The notes below the pieces were generated by a model that was given only the letters and a program-made list of their open reading frames with translations, was not told where the DNA came from and searched no databases. This document shows positions 8,082-17,444 of a DNA stretch of 64,000 bases, in pieces (the first letter of the stretch is position 1; every line of letters starts with the position of its first letter). A program made the position numbers and the translations under genes. The DNA is taken from assembly GCA_016795505.1 (NCBI GenBank), contig JAEUHH010000058.1, positions 1-64,000 on the forward strand, in the 5' to 3' direction. The stretch comes from Verrucomicrobiales bacterium. Its GTDB lineage: Bacteria; Verrucomicrobiota; Verrucomicrobiia; Verrucomicrobiales; DEV007.

Positions 8082-9766
8082 GGGGCGAGGAGTCGGTCGA
8101 TGACACCGGTGAGAATCGCGGTCGCCGGTCTGTCGAGGGCCGGCTCGGCGGGCGAGGGGCAGCGGTCATCGCCCCGCAGCAGGAAAGGGGTTACCGCATA
8201 GATGGGCAGGATGGCCAGCCGGCGATCGGGTGTCATCGCGCCCACGAGATGGGTCTCTGAACCGGTTTCGAGGGTGATCAATGGGACCAGCGGGGCATCG
8301 TTGGTGGGCTTGAAAACCCAGGGGCACAGCGGCTTTTGCCAACCAGCCGGGGTGTCAGGAGAGTTGGCCATGGCCCACTCGGACTCGCCAGGCAGATGGG
8401 TCCGCAGCGTGGCCTTGAAAAAGCGCTCCGTCGGCACGGGCAGGGTGGCCTTCTCGGTGCGCGTCAGGGCGGCGGCAAAGGGACGGAACGTCGATTTCGG
8501 CAGAACGCCGGTGCCGGCGACCCACAGGACGCGTCCGCCGTCGGCCACGTAGCCTGCCAGTCCGGCATCGAAGGTTTCGGCACTCAACCAGTGATAGTTG
8601 CGAAAGGAGGTGGCCACGATAATGAGCAAAGGCACCCGGTCGGGAGCGGGGAAGCCATCCGTGATGAGGCGGCGGACGTCGAGCGTGGCATGAGGCCGGC
8701 CCAACTGCGCCAGTGTGCGGACGGTGGCAGTGCTCTGGACGCGGCTGGAGAAGCCGAGCATGGCGTCGTTCATGTCCCAGGTGGGCTCCAGCACCACGCC
8801 GACGACGCCCGGTTCGGGCTTTGCCGGCAGTTCCCGCAGAATGGTGGCGTACAAGGCGTCCTCCGCGAGCGAACGGTCCCGCAGCAGGGTGGCGACGGCT
8901 TCCTGGGCGGCGGTTTCGATGGCGGGGGTGAGTTCGATCGGGGAATCGGTTTTGGCCAGTCGTTGCGCGACAGCGATGTCACGGAGGGTTCGCACCACAG
9001 CCCAGGCCCCGAGTTCCCCCATGTTCTCCCAGAGCAGGGCACGGTCCTTCGGATCGCCGGAATCGATCGATGTGGCGGCACCGTGCAGGATCTTCACGCC
9101 GCGGGAGCTGCAAAACTGCGCCCCTTCCTGGCCATAGAGCAGGATGTCGAGGATCTGCCGCGGGACGTCGCGTCCGTCATCGGGAAGGGCCAGCCGGTCG
9201 ATTGCCCGGGCGAAGGCCTCGGCTCCGCCCGCCGGGTCGCGCGCGGAGCCGGACAGATCGAGCAGCGGTGCGACCTGGGAAAAGTCACCCCGATTCGGCA
9301 GCTTCACCTTCCACGGTCCCCAGCCGTAGGTCGCCGTGTGGACGAGCGGATCATGATTGCACGCCGCCATGTCGGCCACGACGTGCGAATGGGCCGCGAT
9401 CCAGAGCGCGATGTGGTCGGGATTCCCCTCGCGCAGTGCCTCGACCAGCCGGGCAAAGCCGGCTACCCGCCCGTGGTCGTGGTGCAGGTCGTAGCGCACC
9501 TTCACGCCCGCGTCGAGCAGCGCGGCGATGGCGGATTCACCCACATCAGCGGGTAGGAAAGGCTCGAAGCTGTCGGGGTAGTGGCTGTGCTTCTCCACGG
9601 CGAGCCGGGTGCGCTCCGGGGTGAAAACGGCGCGCAGATCCTCTGGCAGGCGCTCGATCACCGCCCGCATCACATCGTCGTGGCCCGAGCCCCACGCGCC
9701 GGAGATGCGGGGAAGTGCGAGAGATGCAGCGAGGATCGCGACTACGATGGCGGACGACCGGGGCAT
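8078..9766 (-). CDS. Exported protein with phospholipase C / S1-P1 nuclease-like N-terminus
   Basis: 562 residues from the ATG at 9766, which gives a signal peptide (SSAIVVAILAASLALPRISGAWG). After the likely cleavage site comes WGSGHDDVMRAVIERLP. Later come KHSHYPDSF, DLHHDHGR and IAAHSHVVADMAACNHD. The Trp near the mature N-terminus and spaced His/Asp residues recall the tri-zinc site of bacterial phospholipase C / S1-P1 nuclease folds; this is an inference from motif spacing. The C-terminal half contains a class I glutamine-amidotransferase-like pattern (PLLIIVATSFRNYHWLSAETFDAGLAGYVADGGRVLWVAGTGV) without a clear catalytic triad. Coupled by ATGA overlap to the phosphoesterase gene. Confidence 0.6.
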   Translation of the reverse strand: MPRSSAIVVAILAASLALPRISGAWGSGHDDVMRAVIERLPEDLRAVFTPERTRLAVEKHSHYPDSFEPFLPADVGESAIAALLDAGVKVRYDLHHDHGRVAGFARLVEALREGNPDHIALWIAAHSHVVADMAACNHDPLVHTATYGWGPWKVKLPNRGDFSQVAPLLDLSGSARDPAGGAEAFARAIDRLALPDDGRDVPRQILDILLYGQEGAQFCSSRGVKILHGAATSIDSGDPKDRALLWENMGELGAWAVVRTLRDIAVAQRLAKTDSPIELTPAIETAAQEAVATLLRDRSLAEDALYATILRELPAKPEPGVVGVVLEPTWDMNDAMLGFSSRVQSTATVRTLAQLGRPHATLDVRRLITDGFPAPDRVPLLIIVATSFRNYHWLSAETFDAGLAGYVADGGRVLWVAGTGVLPKSTFRPFAAALTRTEKATLPVPTERFFKATLRTHLPGESEWAMANSPDTPAGWQKPLCPWVFKPTNDAPLVPLITLETGSETHLVGAMTPDRRLAILPIYAVTPFLLRGDDRCPSPAEPALDRPATAILTGVIDRLLAP

Positions 9767-9797
9767 GGCGGCGGAAGGCGAGACAGCGCGGGCCAGT

Positions 9798-11438
9798 TCA
9801 ATGCGGCAGGTTGCAACCCGGCCCGACATTCTGGAAGAAGTCGTTGCCCTTGTCGTCGATCAGGATGAAGGCGGGGAAGTCGACGACCTCGATCTTCCAG
9901 ATGGCTTCCATGCCGAGTTCCGGGTATTCCACCACTTCCAGGCTCTTGATACTCTCCTGCGCGAGGATGGCGGCGGGACCGCCGATGCTGCCGAGGTAAA
10001 AGCCACCGTGGCGCTTGCAGGCGTCGGTGACCTGCTGGCCGCGGTTGCCCTTTGCCAGCATCACCAGGCTGCCGCCGTGGCTCTGGAACAGATCGACGTA
10101 GCTGTCCATCCGGCCCGCGGTGGTCGGGCCGAAGCTCCCGCTCGCCATGCCGACGGGCGTCTTGGCCGGGCCGGCGTAATAGACCGGGTAATCTTTGAAA
10201 TAAGCCGGCAATTCGCCGCCGGCGTCGAGCCGCTCCTTCAGCTTGGCGTGGGCGATGTCGCGGGCGACGATGATGGGGCCGTTGAGCAGCAGTCGCGTGG
10301 TCACGGGATACTGGCTCAGCTCCCGCCGGATCTCGGCCATCGGCTTGTTCAGGTCGATCCGCACCGCGCCGGTGTCCTTGCGGTGGCGCAGCTCCTCGGG
10401 AATGTAGGACAGCGGATTCGTCTCCAGTTGCTCGATGAAGACGCCGTCGCGGGTGATCTTTCCCTTCGCCTGGCGGTCCGCCGAGCAGGACACCCCGATG
10501 CCCACCGGCAGTGAGGCGCCGTGGCGGGGCAGGCGGATGACGCGCACGTCCAGAGCGAAGTATTTCCCGCCGAACTGGGCGCCGATGCCGCATTCCCGGG
10601 CTGCCTGGAGCATCTGCGCCTCGACCTCGAGGTCGCGGAAAGCCCGGCCGTGTTCGTTGCCGGTCGTCGGCAGGTGGTCGTAGTACTTCGTCGAAGCAAG
10701 TTTCACCTGTTTCATGGTGTCCTCCGCCGACGTGCCGCCGATGACAAAGGTCAGGTGGTAGGGCGGGCAGGCTGCCGTGCCGAGGGTGAGCATCTTCTCG
10801 GTCAGGAAGGGCACCAGGGTCTTGGGATTGAGGATGGCGCGGGTCTCCTGATAGAGGAAGGATTTATTGGCCGAGCCGCCGCCCTTGGCGATGAACAGAA
10901 AGCGGTAGTCATCGCCGCCGGTGGCGTAGAGGTCGATCTGGGCGGGAAGATTGGTCCCGGTGTTCTTCTCGGTGAACATGTCGAGCGCCGCATTCTGCGA
11001 GTAGCGCAGGTTGTTCTCCGTGTAGGCGAGATAGACGCCATGGGAGAGCGCCGCCTCGTCGCCGCCACCGGTCCAGACGCGCTGGCCCTTCTTGCCCATC
11101 ACGATGGCCGTGCCGGTGTCCTGGCAAAACGGCAGCAGGCCGGCGCTGGCCACGTCGGCATTCTTCAGCAGCGTCAGCGCGACCATGCGATCGTTTTCGC
11201 TGGCTTCGGGGTCGTCGAGGATGGCGGCGACCTGGCGCAGGTGCTTCGGCCGGAGGAAGAAATTGATGTCGTGAAAGGCCTGGTTGGCCAACAGGGTCAG
11301 CGCCTCGGGTGCCACCACGAGCATCTCGGAGTCGCGGAAGCGCTCCACCGCGACGTGCTCGCGGGTGAGGAGGCGGTAGTCGGTGTCGTCGTCGCCGAGT
11401 TCGAAGATCGGCTGGTAGTGGAAGGGCGGGGTGGGCAT
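9798..11438 (-). CDS. fumA: Class I iron-sulfur fumarate hydratase
   Basis: 546 residues, close to the 548 of Escherichia coli FumA, with end-to-end resemblance. The ATG at 11438 gives [12 protein letters not shown], which aligns with the E. coli start; an ATG at 11459 is possible but less likely. Cluster cysteines are present: Cys105 in PFCQDTGT, one in GTAACPPYH and one in GVSCSADR. Other family blocks are [36 protein letters not shown] and [13 protein letters not shown]. The enzyme interconverts fumarate and malate in the TCA cycle in the cytoplasm and uses an oxygen-sensitive 4Fe-4S cluster. Confidence 0.96.
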   Translation of the reverse strand: MPTPPFHYQPIFELGDDDTDYRLLTREHVAVERFRDSEMLVVAPEALTLLANQAFHDINFFLRPKHLRQVAAILDDPEASENDRMVALTLLKNADVASAGLLPFCQDTGTAIVMGKKGQRVWTGGGDEAALSHGVYLAYTENNLRYSQNAALDMFTEKNTGTNLPAQIDLYATGGDDYRFLFIAKGGGSANKSFLYQETRAILNPKTLVPFLTEKMLTLGTAACPPYHLTFVIGGTSAEDTMKQVKLASTKYYDHLPTTGNEHGRAFRDLEVEAQMLQAARECGIGAQFGGKYFALDVRVIRLPRHGASLPVGIGVSCSADRQAKGKITRDGVFIEQLETNPLSYIPEELRHRKDTGAVRIDLNKPMAEIRRELSQYPVTTRLLLNGPIIVARDIAHAKLKERLDAGGELPAYFKDYPVYYAGPAKTPVGMASGSFGPTTAGRMDSYVDLFQSHGGSLVMLAKGNRGQQVTDACKRHGGFYLGSIGGPAAILAQESIKSLEVVEYPELGMEAIWKIEVVDFPAFILIDDKGNDFFQNVGPGCNLPH

Positions 11439-11522
11439 GGTGATGGAATGATCCACCATTGTGAAACGGGATGCCCCGTCCAGCAACCGGTGATCCTGCC
11501 CGCGCGCCGAGTGGCGGCCCGA

Positions 11523-12407
11523 TCAATCCATCTCGGCCACGATCTCTTTCAGGAATTTCCGCAGACCCGGGCCGACATCTTCCCGGCGCAGTGCGAATTC
11601 GATGTTCGTCTTCAGGAAATCGAGCTTGTTCCCGATATCGTAGCGCTTTCCGTCGAATCTCAGGCCGTGCATCCCGCGGTCGGCCAGCATCCGGGCCATG
11701 GCGTCGGTGAGCTGGATCTCGCCGTTTTTCCCCGGCTGGGTGTCAGCCAGGTAGTCGAAAATCTCGGGGGTGAACACGTAGCGGCCGGCGATGGCCAGGT
11801 TTGACGGCGCCTCCTCGCGGCGGGGCTTTTCCACCAATTGATCGAGCCGCAGGATGCCCGGCTCGATCTCCTCGCCGCCGCCGATGCCGTAGCGCTCCAC
11901 CTTGTCGAGCGGCACGGACTCCAGCGCCACGACGGAGGAGCCGAAGCGCTCGCAGATCTCGATGAGCTGGCGCGTGATGGGGCGCCCGAGGTCGTCATTG
12001 GTGCCGAGCAGCGTGTCGCCGAGCAACAGGGCAAAAGGCTCGTTGCCCACGAAGCTGCGGCCATAGCGCACGGCGTCGCCGAGGCCGTTCAGTTCCTTCT
12101 GCCAGACGAAGTGGATGTGTGCCATGTCGGAGATCTCCTGGATCTGGGCCAGTAACTCGGTCTTGTTTTTCTCCCGGAGTTCGCTCTCGAGTTCGAAATT
12201 CCGGTCGAAATGCTCCTCGATCGCCCGCTTCGACTTGCCGATGACCATGAGGATGTCGGTGATGCCGCTCTCGACGCATTCCTTGACGACATACTGGATC
12301 ACCGGCGTGTCGACGATGGGCAGCATCTCTTTCGGCTGCGATTTCGTGGCCGGCAGGAAGCGGGTGCCGAATCCGGCGGCGGGGATAATGGCTTTGCGAA
12401 CGGTCAT
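11523..12407 (-). CDS. galU: UTP-glucose-1-phosphate uridylyltransferase
   Basis: 294 residues from the ATG at 12407. The nucleotidyltransferase signature is at the N-terminus (AAGFGTRFLPATKSQPKEMLP), followed by VIQYVVKECVESGI, QKELNGLGDAV, FALLLGDTL and VEKP. GKRYDIGNKLDFLKTNIEFAL near the end is typical of GalU. The enzyme makes UDP-glucose from UTP and glucose-1-phosphate for glycan and lipopolysaccharide synthesis in the cytoplasm. A short-repeat cluster (12466-12535) lies upstream, between it and the reverse transcriptase gene. Confidence 0.96.
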   Translation of the reverse strand: MTVRKAIIPAAGFGTRFLPATKSQPKEMLPIVDTPVIQYVVKECVESGITDILMVIGKSKRAIEEHFDRNFELESELREKNKTELLAQIQEISDMAHIHFVWQKELNGLGDAVRYGRSFVGNEPFALLLGDTLLGTNDDLGRPITRQLIEICERFGSSVVALESVPLDKVERYGIGGGEEIEPGILRLDQLVEKPRREEAPSNLAIAGRYVFTPEIFDYLADTQPGKNGEIQLTDAMARMLADRGMHGLRFDGKRYDIGNKLDFLKTNIEFALRREDVGPGLRKFLKEIVAEMD

Positions 12408-12465
12408 GGGAAAAGGCGGCGAAGATAGGAGCGCCCGCCGCCCACCGCAAGCCGGGGCTTCAGGG

Positions 12466-12535
12466 CCGATGAAAGAGGGTCTGATCGGCGATGGAACAGG
12501 GTCTGATCGGTGATCTAACCCTGTTGCATCGGAAT
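12466..12535. repeat. Short ACAGGGT repeat, locus A (three units)
   Basis: Three successive units of about 22 bp: CCGATGAAAGAGGGTCTGAT, then CGATGGAACAGGGTCTGATC, then an inverted unit TGATCTAACCCTGTTGCATC. The core is ACAGGGT or its complement ACCCTGT, and the ends are CCGAT/ATCGG. Lies between the reverse transcriptase stop and the galU start. Confidence 0.75.
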
Positions 12536-12543
12536 CCGGGCGC

Positions 12544-13896
12544 TCAGAGAAGGCCGCCGGAGGTGGGCGGGCTCCCCATTTCGTGAAAGCCGGATCCCTC
12601 GCGGACCCGGTCATAGCGCTGCCGCAGTTTGGCGCCCTTTTCCGGATTCAATTGTGCAAGCGCCGAGATCCGCCCCAGCAGGCGCTCGGGGAAAAGAGCA
12701 TCGTCCTCCGGCAGGCCGCGCGTCTCCCAGCGGTGCAGGGCGGCTTTCAGCGCATCGTAGGTCTCGCGCACGGTGTTGGTCTTTTCATTGACGACCACTC
12801 CCGCGATTCGCTGGCGTGCGCAGGCGGGCATGACGCGAATCTTGCGAAAGTTCACCTCGAAGCCCTCGTCCAGCACGATCGCCGTCGCCCGGTCGAGAAA
12901 GCGTGTGGCGCCGCGCCAGAGGTCCCGCCCGCCGCTGAAGGCGAGATCGTCCGCATACCGCGTGTATTGGGCGCCGGCTGCCGCCGCGAGGCCCGCCAGC
13001 CGCCGGTCGAGGCGAAAGGCCACCGCATTCGACAATGCCGGTGAGGTCGGCGCTCCCTGCGGCAGATGCGGCCGCAGCAGGCGATCTGCCAGGGCGCGTG
13101 GCAGCCCGGCGGATCTCACCACCGCGCGCGGCGCGGAGTGACAGCACAGGCCCGCGAGCAGCCGCGCCACTGGCGACGGATAGCCGGCTGTCTCGAACAG
13201 CGCCGCCACCCGGCCAAATCGGATCGACGGAAAGAAGTCCGCGAGATCGAGCCGCAGCACGCAATCCGTCGCCGTGTGTGGATGGGCAAAGGAGCGGATC
13301 GAGCGGCCGCGCCGGAAACCGTGGGCTGCTTCGTGGAGCGGCAGATGGTCCAGCAGATCGCGCAGGATCTTTCGCTGGAGGCTCTTGAGCAGTGGTTTTG
13401 GCGAAGCCAGCAGGCGCGGAGGCGCCCCATGGCGGCGGGGGATCCACCGATGGACATAGTGGGCGAGTTTTCCGGCCGGATCGTGGTCGCCCCGCTCGGT
13501 TTGCGCGAGCCAATGCAACTCGGCGGGCCGCAATCCGCCGAGCCACAGGCACAGATCGCCTTCTGTGGCGAGGATCGGCAACCCCTCCCACCGGGGAGTC
13601 ATTTCGCGGACGCGGGTCTGGTGCCGCCAGTGTCGCGCCGAGCGCGCGCCGTGGGCCTGAAACCATGGATCGGCGGCGATGATTTTCGCCAGATCTGCCT
13701 CCGGCATGGTGGCGATCTCTTTGATGCCGGACAAGCGACGGAGGAGTGGTTTCCGGTCGCTGATGGAGCCCGGCAGGCCGCTTTCGAGGGCGGCTTCCAG
13801 TGATTGCGCCTCCGGGAGCAGGCGGAGTTGCAGCCAGCCTGCCAATTGCTCCGCCGCCGCGGCGATCATGCATTCAGGCAGCGGCTCCGGGGGCAT
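12544..13896 (-). CDS. Retron-like reverse transcriptase
   Basis: 450 residues. RT blocks in order: APPRLLASPKPLLKSLQRKIL (about 158-178), HGFRRGRSI (192-200) with FAHPH close behind (203-207), LDLADFFPSI with metal-binding Asp217 (216-225), PQGAPTSPALSN (279-290), YADD (314-317), VNFRKIRVM and RQRIAGVVVN (361-370). The C-terminus LLGRISALAQLNPEKGAKLR (406-425) resembles retron-type RTs. Where retrons usually have VTG this protein has IAG. There is no maturase (X) or HNH domain, which argues against a group II intron. Residues 1-105 form an N-terminal extension of unknown role. The ATG at 13896 is used; one at 13869 is possible. A structured region lies directly upstream on the same strand. 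Confidence 0.85.
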   Translation of the reverse strand: MPPEPLPECMIAAAAEQLAGWLQLRLLPEAQSLEAALESGLPGSISDRKPLLRRLSGIKEIATMPEADLAKIIAADPWFQAHGARSARHWRHQTRVREMTPRWEGLPILATEGDLCLWLGGLRPAELHWLAQTERGDHDPAGKLAHYVHRWIPRRHGAPPRLLASPKPLLKSLQRKILRDLLDHLPLHEAAHGFRRGRSIRSFAHPHTATDCVLRLDLADFFPSIRFGRVAALFETAGYPSPVARLLAGLCCHSAPRAVVRSAGLPRALADRLLRPHLPQGAPTSPALSNAVAFRLDRRLAGLAAAAGAQYTRYADDLAFSGGRDLWRGATRFLDRATAIVLDEGFEVNFRKIRVMPACARQRIAGVVVNEKTNTVRETYDALKAALHRWETRGLPEDDALFPERLLGRISALAQLNPEKGAKLRQRYDRVREGSGFHEMGSPPTSGGLL

Positions 13897-14104
13897 GGTG
13901 CATCGGGAAAAAGTCAGAGAGCCGCCGCCCCAACGTGTCCCTGTCCGGCGCGGCCGGGCGGGCGGCAGGCCTGTCGCCCTTTGGGCCGCGCGCGGCGGTG
14001 GGTCGGAGTGTCGTATCCCCGGGGATGCCCCGGAAAGGTGACGCCGCCTGCGCTCCCTGACGGGTTCGCAGACGGAGATTCACCAGCTTGGAGCGGCGGC
14101 TCAT
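13874..14104 (-). CDS. Possible small basic protein upstream of the RT (doubtful)
   Basis: An open frame of 76 codons begins with MSRRSKLVNLRLRTRQG and ends DTLGRRLSDFFPMHHAPG, overlapping the RT start by 23 bases. It is Arg/Pro-rich and lacks a recognised domain. It covers the same bases as the candidate structured RNA, so the two readings compete: it may be an accessory protein, or a chance frame in GC-rich DNA. Confidence 0.2.
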   Translation of the reverse strand: MSRRSKLVNLRLRTRQGAQAASPFRGIPGDTTLRPTAARGPKGDRPAARPAAPDRDTLGRRLSDFFPMHHAPGAAA

Positions 14105-14285
14105 GCGGGCAGTGTATCATGTCTGTGGAGATGAAAGTGGCGAAATGCGATCGGCGTGAGATACCCGGCTTTTCGCAAAAATGGGGTGGGTCCGGCGGCG
14201 CGCTTGCGTGACGCGGCAAAGGGGCTTTCGGGGTGGCGAATCGCTCTGCGAGGGGGCAAAATTGGGGGTTGTTCTTTTTCGCTGC
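13897..14285. other. Intergenic region between divergent RT and DUF1592 genes
   Basis: 389 bases with no confidently called gene. The half next to the RT (13919-14102) is rich in inverted repeats, described separately as a candidate RNA. The half next to the DUF1592 gene (14103-14285) presumably carries both promoters; CATGATACACT on the minus strand just before 14104 resembles a -10 region, but no convincing pair of promoter boxes stands out. Confidence 0.5.
13919..14102 (-). ncRNA. Candidate retron-type structured RNA upstream of the RT
   Basis: Read on the RT strand, GAGCCGCCGCTCC (14102-14090) and GGGGCGGCGGCTC (13931-13919) can pair over 13 bp with one G-U wobble, enclosing about 158 nt. 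This resembles the a1/a2 repeats that close retron msr-msd RNAs, and it ends 22 bases before the RT start codon. Inside are stable hairpins: CCGGGGCATCCCCGG, the near-palindrome GGGCGACAGGCCTGCCGCCC, and CCGGCCGCGCCGG. An AGC follows the 5' repeat. The pairings are visible in the sequence; the retron role is inference. High GC makes such matches easier by chance. Confidence 0.35.
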
Positions 14286-16727
14286 ATGATTTCCGTCCTT
14301 CGCTCTCGATCCGCCTTCGCCATCGCGTGCTCTCTGTCTATCGGTGTTGCCACTGCCGAGGAGCCCTTCGAGGCGTTTCTGAAAACCCATTGCATCAAGT
14401 GCCACGGGCCTGAGGAGGATAAAGGGGATCTGCGCATCGACGAACTGTCGCGGGATTTCAATCTGGGGGCGGATGCGCACCTGTGGGCGGAGGTGATCGA
14501 GCAGGTCAATTCGGGCGGGATGCCGCCGAAGAAGGAGAAAAAGCCGACGCAGGAGGAGATCGCCGCCTTTGTCTCGAATCTGGACGCCCGGGTAAAGGAG
14601 GGCCGAGCGGCGCGGATGGCGGCACGTCCGCCGGTGACCCATTACCGGCTAAGCCGGAAGGAATACCAAAACACGGTCTATGACCTGCTCGGGGTGCGCT
14701 ACGATCCGGCCAAGCCGGGTGAGCTGAACGAGGATACGCTGTGGCACGGCTTTGAGCGAATCGGCTCGGAGTTGTCGCTCTCTCCGTCGCATGTGGATCG
14801 GTATTACCGTGCCGCGGAACTGGTGCTCGACCGCGCCTTTCCTGCCGAGTCCGGCGAGGCTCGCACAGTCCGCAAGACAGCCGCGGATTTGCGCTACGGA
14901 GGTGGCAAGGACCAACAGGCGGCACTGGACCGCTTCGGCATCAAGCGGCCGCTCCGGTATCTCCTCTTTCCCGGAACCGTGCAGCAGGCGCTGGCGCCTC
15001 ACTGGTTTGGGAAGATGGGGCCGGAACACAGCGGGCTCTACAAAGTCCGCATCCAGGCCAGCGGGATCCGTCCTCCCGGCGGGCAGACGGCGCACTTGAG
15101 CATCGGAAAACGCACCGGCGAGGAGACGGTGGATGGCTTGATTGAGTTCGACCTCACGGCCCCCGAGGACCAGCCGCAGGTCTATGAGTTCGAGGTGTTT
15201 CTGGAGATGCCCACGTCGCTGGAGTTCTGCGTGGTGGCCACGGATGTGGTGGATCGCAGACAAGGCGCGGCTTTCCGCGGTGCGCTCGGCAGCCGGGGCG
15301 GATACCTTTTCACCCACAGCAGCGAGACTGTGCTGCTGAATCCGAATGCGCCGCAGATGTTCGACGACAAGGGGAACGGGCTTTTCTCCACCGTGATTCT
15401 CGACTGGATCGAGTGGGAGGGGCCGCTGGTGTCCGAGGCGGAAAAGGCGCGGCGCCAAGAGGTCGTGCCGCCGGACGACGCGACGCCCGAGGTCGTGGCG
15501 GAGCATTTGCAGCGTTTCGCCGAGCGTGCCTGGCGGCGACCGGTGCAGCGGGAGGAACTGGAGCAGTATCTGCAATCCTACCGCGACGAACGCGAGGCGG
15601 GCGAGACGCTGGCCGATGCGTATCGCGTGGCTTTGGCGGGGGTGCTGACCTCCCGGCACTTCATCTATCTGGTCGAGGGCGATCCGGTGGCGCGCGAGCA
15701 GCTAACCGATTGGGAATTGGCCTCGCGTCTCTCGTTTTTCCTCTGGAGCTCGATGCCCGACGACGCGCTCTTTGCGGCGGCCAAAGCGGGGGCGCTGAAG
15801 GGCGATGGGCTCGGGAAGGAAGTGGACCGCCTGCTCGCGGACGGCAAAGCCGCGCGTTTCATCGACGATTTTTCGCGGCAATGGCTGCAACTGCACCGCG
15901 TCGGCATGTTCCCGCCCGACAAGAAGCTCTATCCCGTCTACGATGCCTGGCTGGAAACGAGCATGAGCGCCGAGCCGGTGGAGTTTTTCCGCGAGATGTT
16001 CGCCAAAAACCTGCCCATCGACAGCTTCATCGATTCCGATTGGACCATGGCGAATGCCCGTCTCAGCGATTTCTACGGACTGCCGGAGCCGAAGGCCGAG
16101 GGATTCCAGCGTGTTGCGTTGAAACCCGAACATCGGCGCGGCGGCCTGCTGGCGATGGGAGCGGTGCTCGGTCTGACCTCGGACGGCACGCGCCATCGTC
16201 CGGTGCATCGCGGCGTCTGGCTCAGCGAAGTGATCCTCGGCAAGACGCCGCCGCCGCCGCCCGCAAATGTGCCCGCGATCGAACCCAACCCGCCGCAGAG
16301 TCCGAAGGCAACGCTCCGCGACAAGCTGGAGGCCCATGCAAACGACGCCAACTGTGCCGCCTGCCATGCGAAGATCGACCCTCTCGGGCTCGCGTGGGAC
16401 AACTATGACGCCATCGGCCAGTGGCGCACCCATGAAAAGGTCGCGGCAGGCACCGGCGAAGACCCCCCGGTCAATCCCGCCGGCGAATTGCCCGACGGGC
16501 GGGCTTTCAAGGATGCCAACGATTTCAAGCGACTGCTCCTCGAGGACCGCGATACGGTCGCGAGGGCGTTCATCGAGCATCTCTGCACCTACGCCCTGCG
16601 CCGCGTCCTCACGATCGATGATGAGGAGGGCCTCAATGTCATCCAGGCTGAGGCGAAGAAGAGCGACTACCGCATCAAGGACATCGTCCGGGCCGTGGCG
16701 ATGTCTGAGCTGGTGCGGAAACGGTGA
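14286..16727 (+). CDS. DUF1592/DUF1588/DUF1585 planctomycete-type cytochrome protein
   Basis: 813 residues from the ATG at 14286, which opens a signal peptide ([19 protein letters not shown]). A first haem-binding CIKCH lies at 36-40 in a planctomycete-cytochrome-type domain. A DUF1587-like stretch follows ([18 protein letters not shown]), then DUF1592 ([19 protein letters not shown]) and a DUF1588-like part ([20 protein letters not shown]). A second CAACH is at 690-694 ([17 protein letters not shown]) and a DUF1585-like C-terminus follows. Such proteins are exported and typically paired with a DUF1552 protein, which follows at 17445. The redox partner and substrate are unknown; a role in extracellular polymer use is often suspected but not shown here. 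Confidence 0.88.
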   Translation: MISVLRSRSAFAIACSLSIGVATAEEPFEAFLKTHCIKCHGPEEDKGDLRIDELSRDFNLGADAHLWAEVIEQVNSGGMPPKKEKKPTQEEIAAFVSNLDARVKEGRAARMAARPPVTHYRLSRKEYQNTVYDLLGVRYDPAKPGELNEDTLWHGFERIGSELSLSPSHVDRYYRAAELVLDRAFPAESGEARTVRKTAADLRYGGGKDQQAALDRFGIKRPLRYLLFPGTVQQALAPHWFGKMGPEHSGLYKVRIQASGIRPPGGQTAHLSIGKRTGEETVDGLIEFDLTAPEDQPQVYEFEVFLEMPTSLEFCVVATDVVDRRQGAAFRGALGSRGGYLFTHSSETVLLNPNAPQMFDDKGNGLFSTVILDWIEWEGPLVSEAEKARRQEVVPPDDATPEVVAEHLQRFAERAWRRPVQREELEQYLQSYRDEREAGETLADAYRVALAGVLTSRHFIYLVEGDPVAREQLTDWELASRLSFFLWSSMPDDALFAAAKAGALKGDGLGKEVDRLLADGKAARFIDDFSRQWLQLHRVGMFPPDKKLYPVYDAWLETSMSAEPVEFFREMFAKNLPIDSFIDSDWTMANARLSDFYGLPEPKAEGFQRVALKPEHRRGGLLAMGAVLGLTSDGTRHRPVHRGVWLSEVILGKTPPPPPANVPAIEPNPPQSPKATLRDKLEAHANDANCAACHAKIDPLGLAWDNYDAIGQWRTHEKVAAGTGEDPPVNPAGELPDGRAFKDANDFKRLLLEDRDTVARAFIEHLCTYALRRVLTIDDEEGLNVIQAEAKKSDYRIKDIVRAVAMSELVRKR

Positions 16728-17108
16728 TCAGCCTGCCTTGGGGACAATTTGAAATTCACTCCGCGACCTGAAGAAGCAAATGTCGAAATCCATGAAAAAA
16801 TTGGTCTGTCCCAGTACCAGCGGCACCGCGTCCGTCTGGCACCAGGCGAAGGCCAGGAGGGCTCCTTCGATGTCGGCAAAGTCAGCGGACAGCAATATCG
16901 GCATCGCAGCACCTTCGGTGATTCCTCTCACACGAATCGTGGCTTTGTTGGGTTGCCACTGGAAGCCCAGGCTGTCTCCCAGGCTCCACGGCAGGACGTT
17001 GACGTCCGCTCCGCTGTCGACCAGCGCGGAAGCCTCCTGCGACAAGCCATTGGCCTGGAGCGTCAGCGGCAGCATCGGACGCTGCCGGTGGTCGTATGCG
17101 AAACGCAC
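16728..17108 (-). CDS. Retropepsin-like aspartyl protease domain protein
   Basis: 126 residues with a GTG start at 17108. The motif ALVDSGADVNVLP (Asp31-Ser-Gly) matches the catalytic D-S/T-G of clan AA aspartic proteases. VPLVLGQTNFFMDFDI near the C-terminus resembles the hydrophobic-Gly block of retropepsin folds. One domain only, so an active enzyme would be a homodimer. No signal peptide. It lies 7 bases downstream of a small gene on the same strand and is wedged, antisense, between the DUF1592 and DUF1552 genes. Substrate unknown. Confidence 0.7.
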   Translation of the reverse strand: MRFAYDHRQRPMLPLTLQANGLSQEASALVDSGADVNVLPWSLGDSLGFQWQPNKATIRVRGITEGAAMPILLSADFADIEGALLAFAWCQTDAVPLVLGQTNFFMDFDICFFRSRSEFQIVPKAG

Positions 17109-17115
17109 GGCGACG

Positions 17116-17325
17116 TCAGGGTTGGCGCGCTGCGTCGAGCAGCTTTTTAAGTTCGTCCGCCGCGCCTGCTTCGACCTGCGGCGTTGGCAGATGATAGGTC
17201 ATTCCGTGCTGCAGCGGATCGACATCGTCGCCATCGTCGATTTCGCCGGCCAGAAAGCGGATCAATTTGAGCTTATCCGCTGCTGGCAGCAGCTTTGCCG
17301 AAGGCATGAGTTCACTCAGGGTCAT
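17116..17325 (-). CDS. Small partner of the retropepsin-like gene
   Basis: 69 residues from the ATG at 17325: MTLSELMPSAKLLPAADKLK, then an acidic EIDDGDDVDP and QVEAGAADELKKLLDAARQP. The N-terminus recalls small antitoxin-like proteins that begin with a helix containing LxxADKLxLI, but no named family is certain. It precedes the retropepsin-like gene by 7 bases, so the two are probably cotranscribed as a two-gene cassette. Confidence 0.6.
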   Translation of the reverse strand: MTLSELMPSAKLLPAADKLKLIRFLAGEIDDGDDVDPLQHGMTYHLPTPQVEAGAADELKKLLDAARQP

Positions 17326-17444
17326 GTCCGAATAATACACCCGATCCGCCGGGCCAAAACCCCAAAATTGCTCCTGCCGCTGTAGGTGCAGGCATTCTTT
17401 CCGCCAACCTGTCCCCAAATCTTTAACAACAAAGACAAGAAACG

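Noticed and set aside
12544-13896. Group II intron or diversity-generating retroelement
   Set aside because: No maturase or HNH domain after the RT, and no template/variable repeat pair near it; the motifs fit retron-type RTs better.
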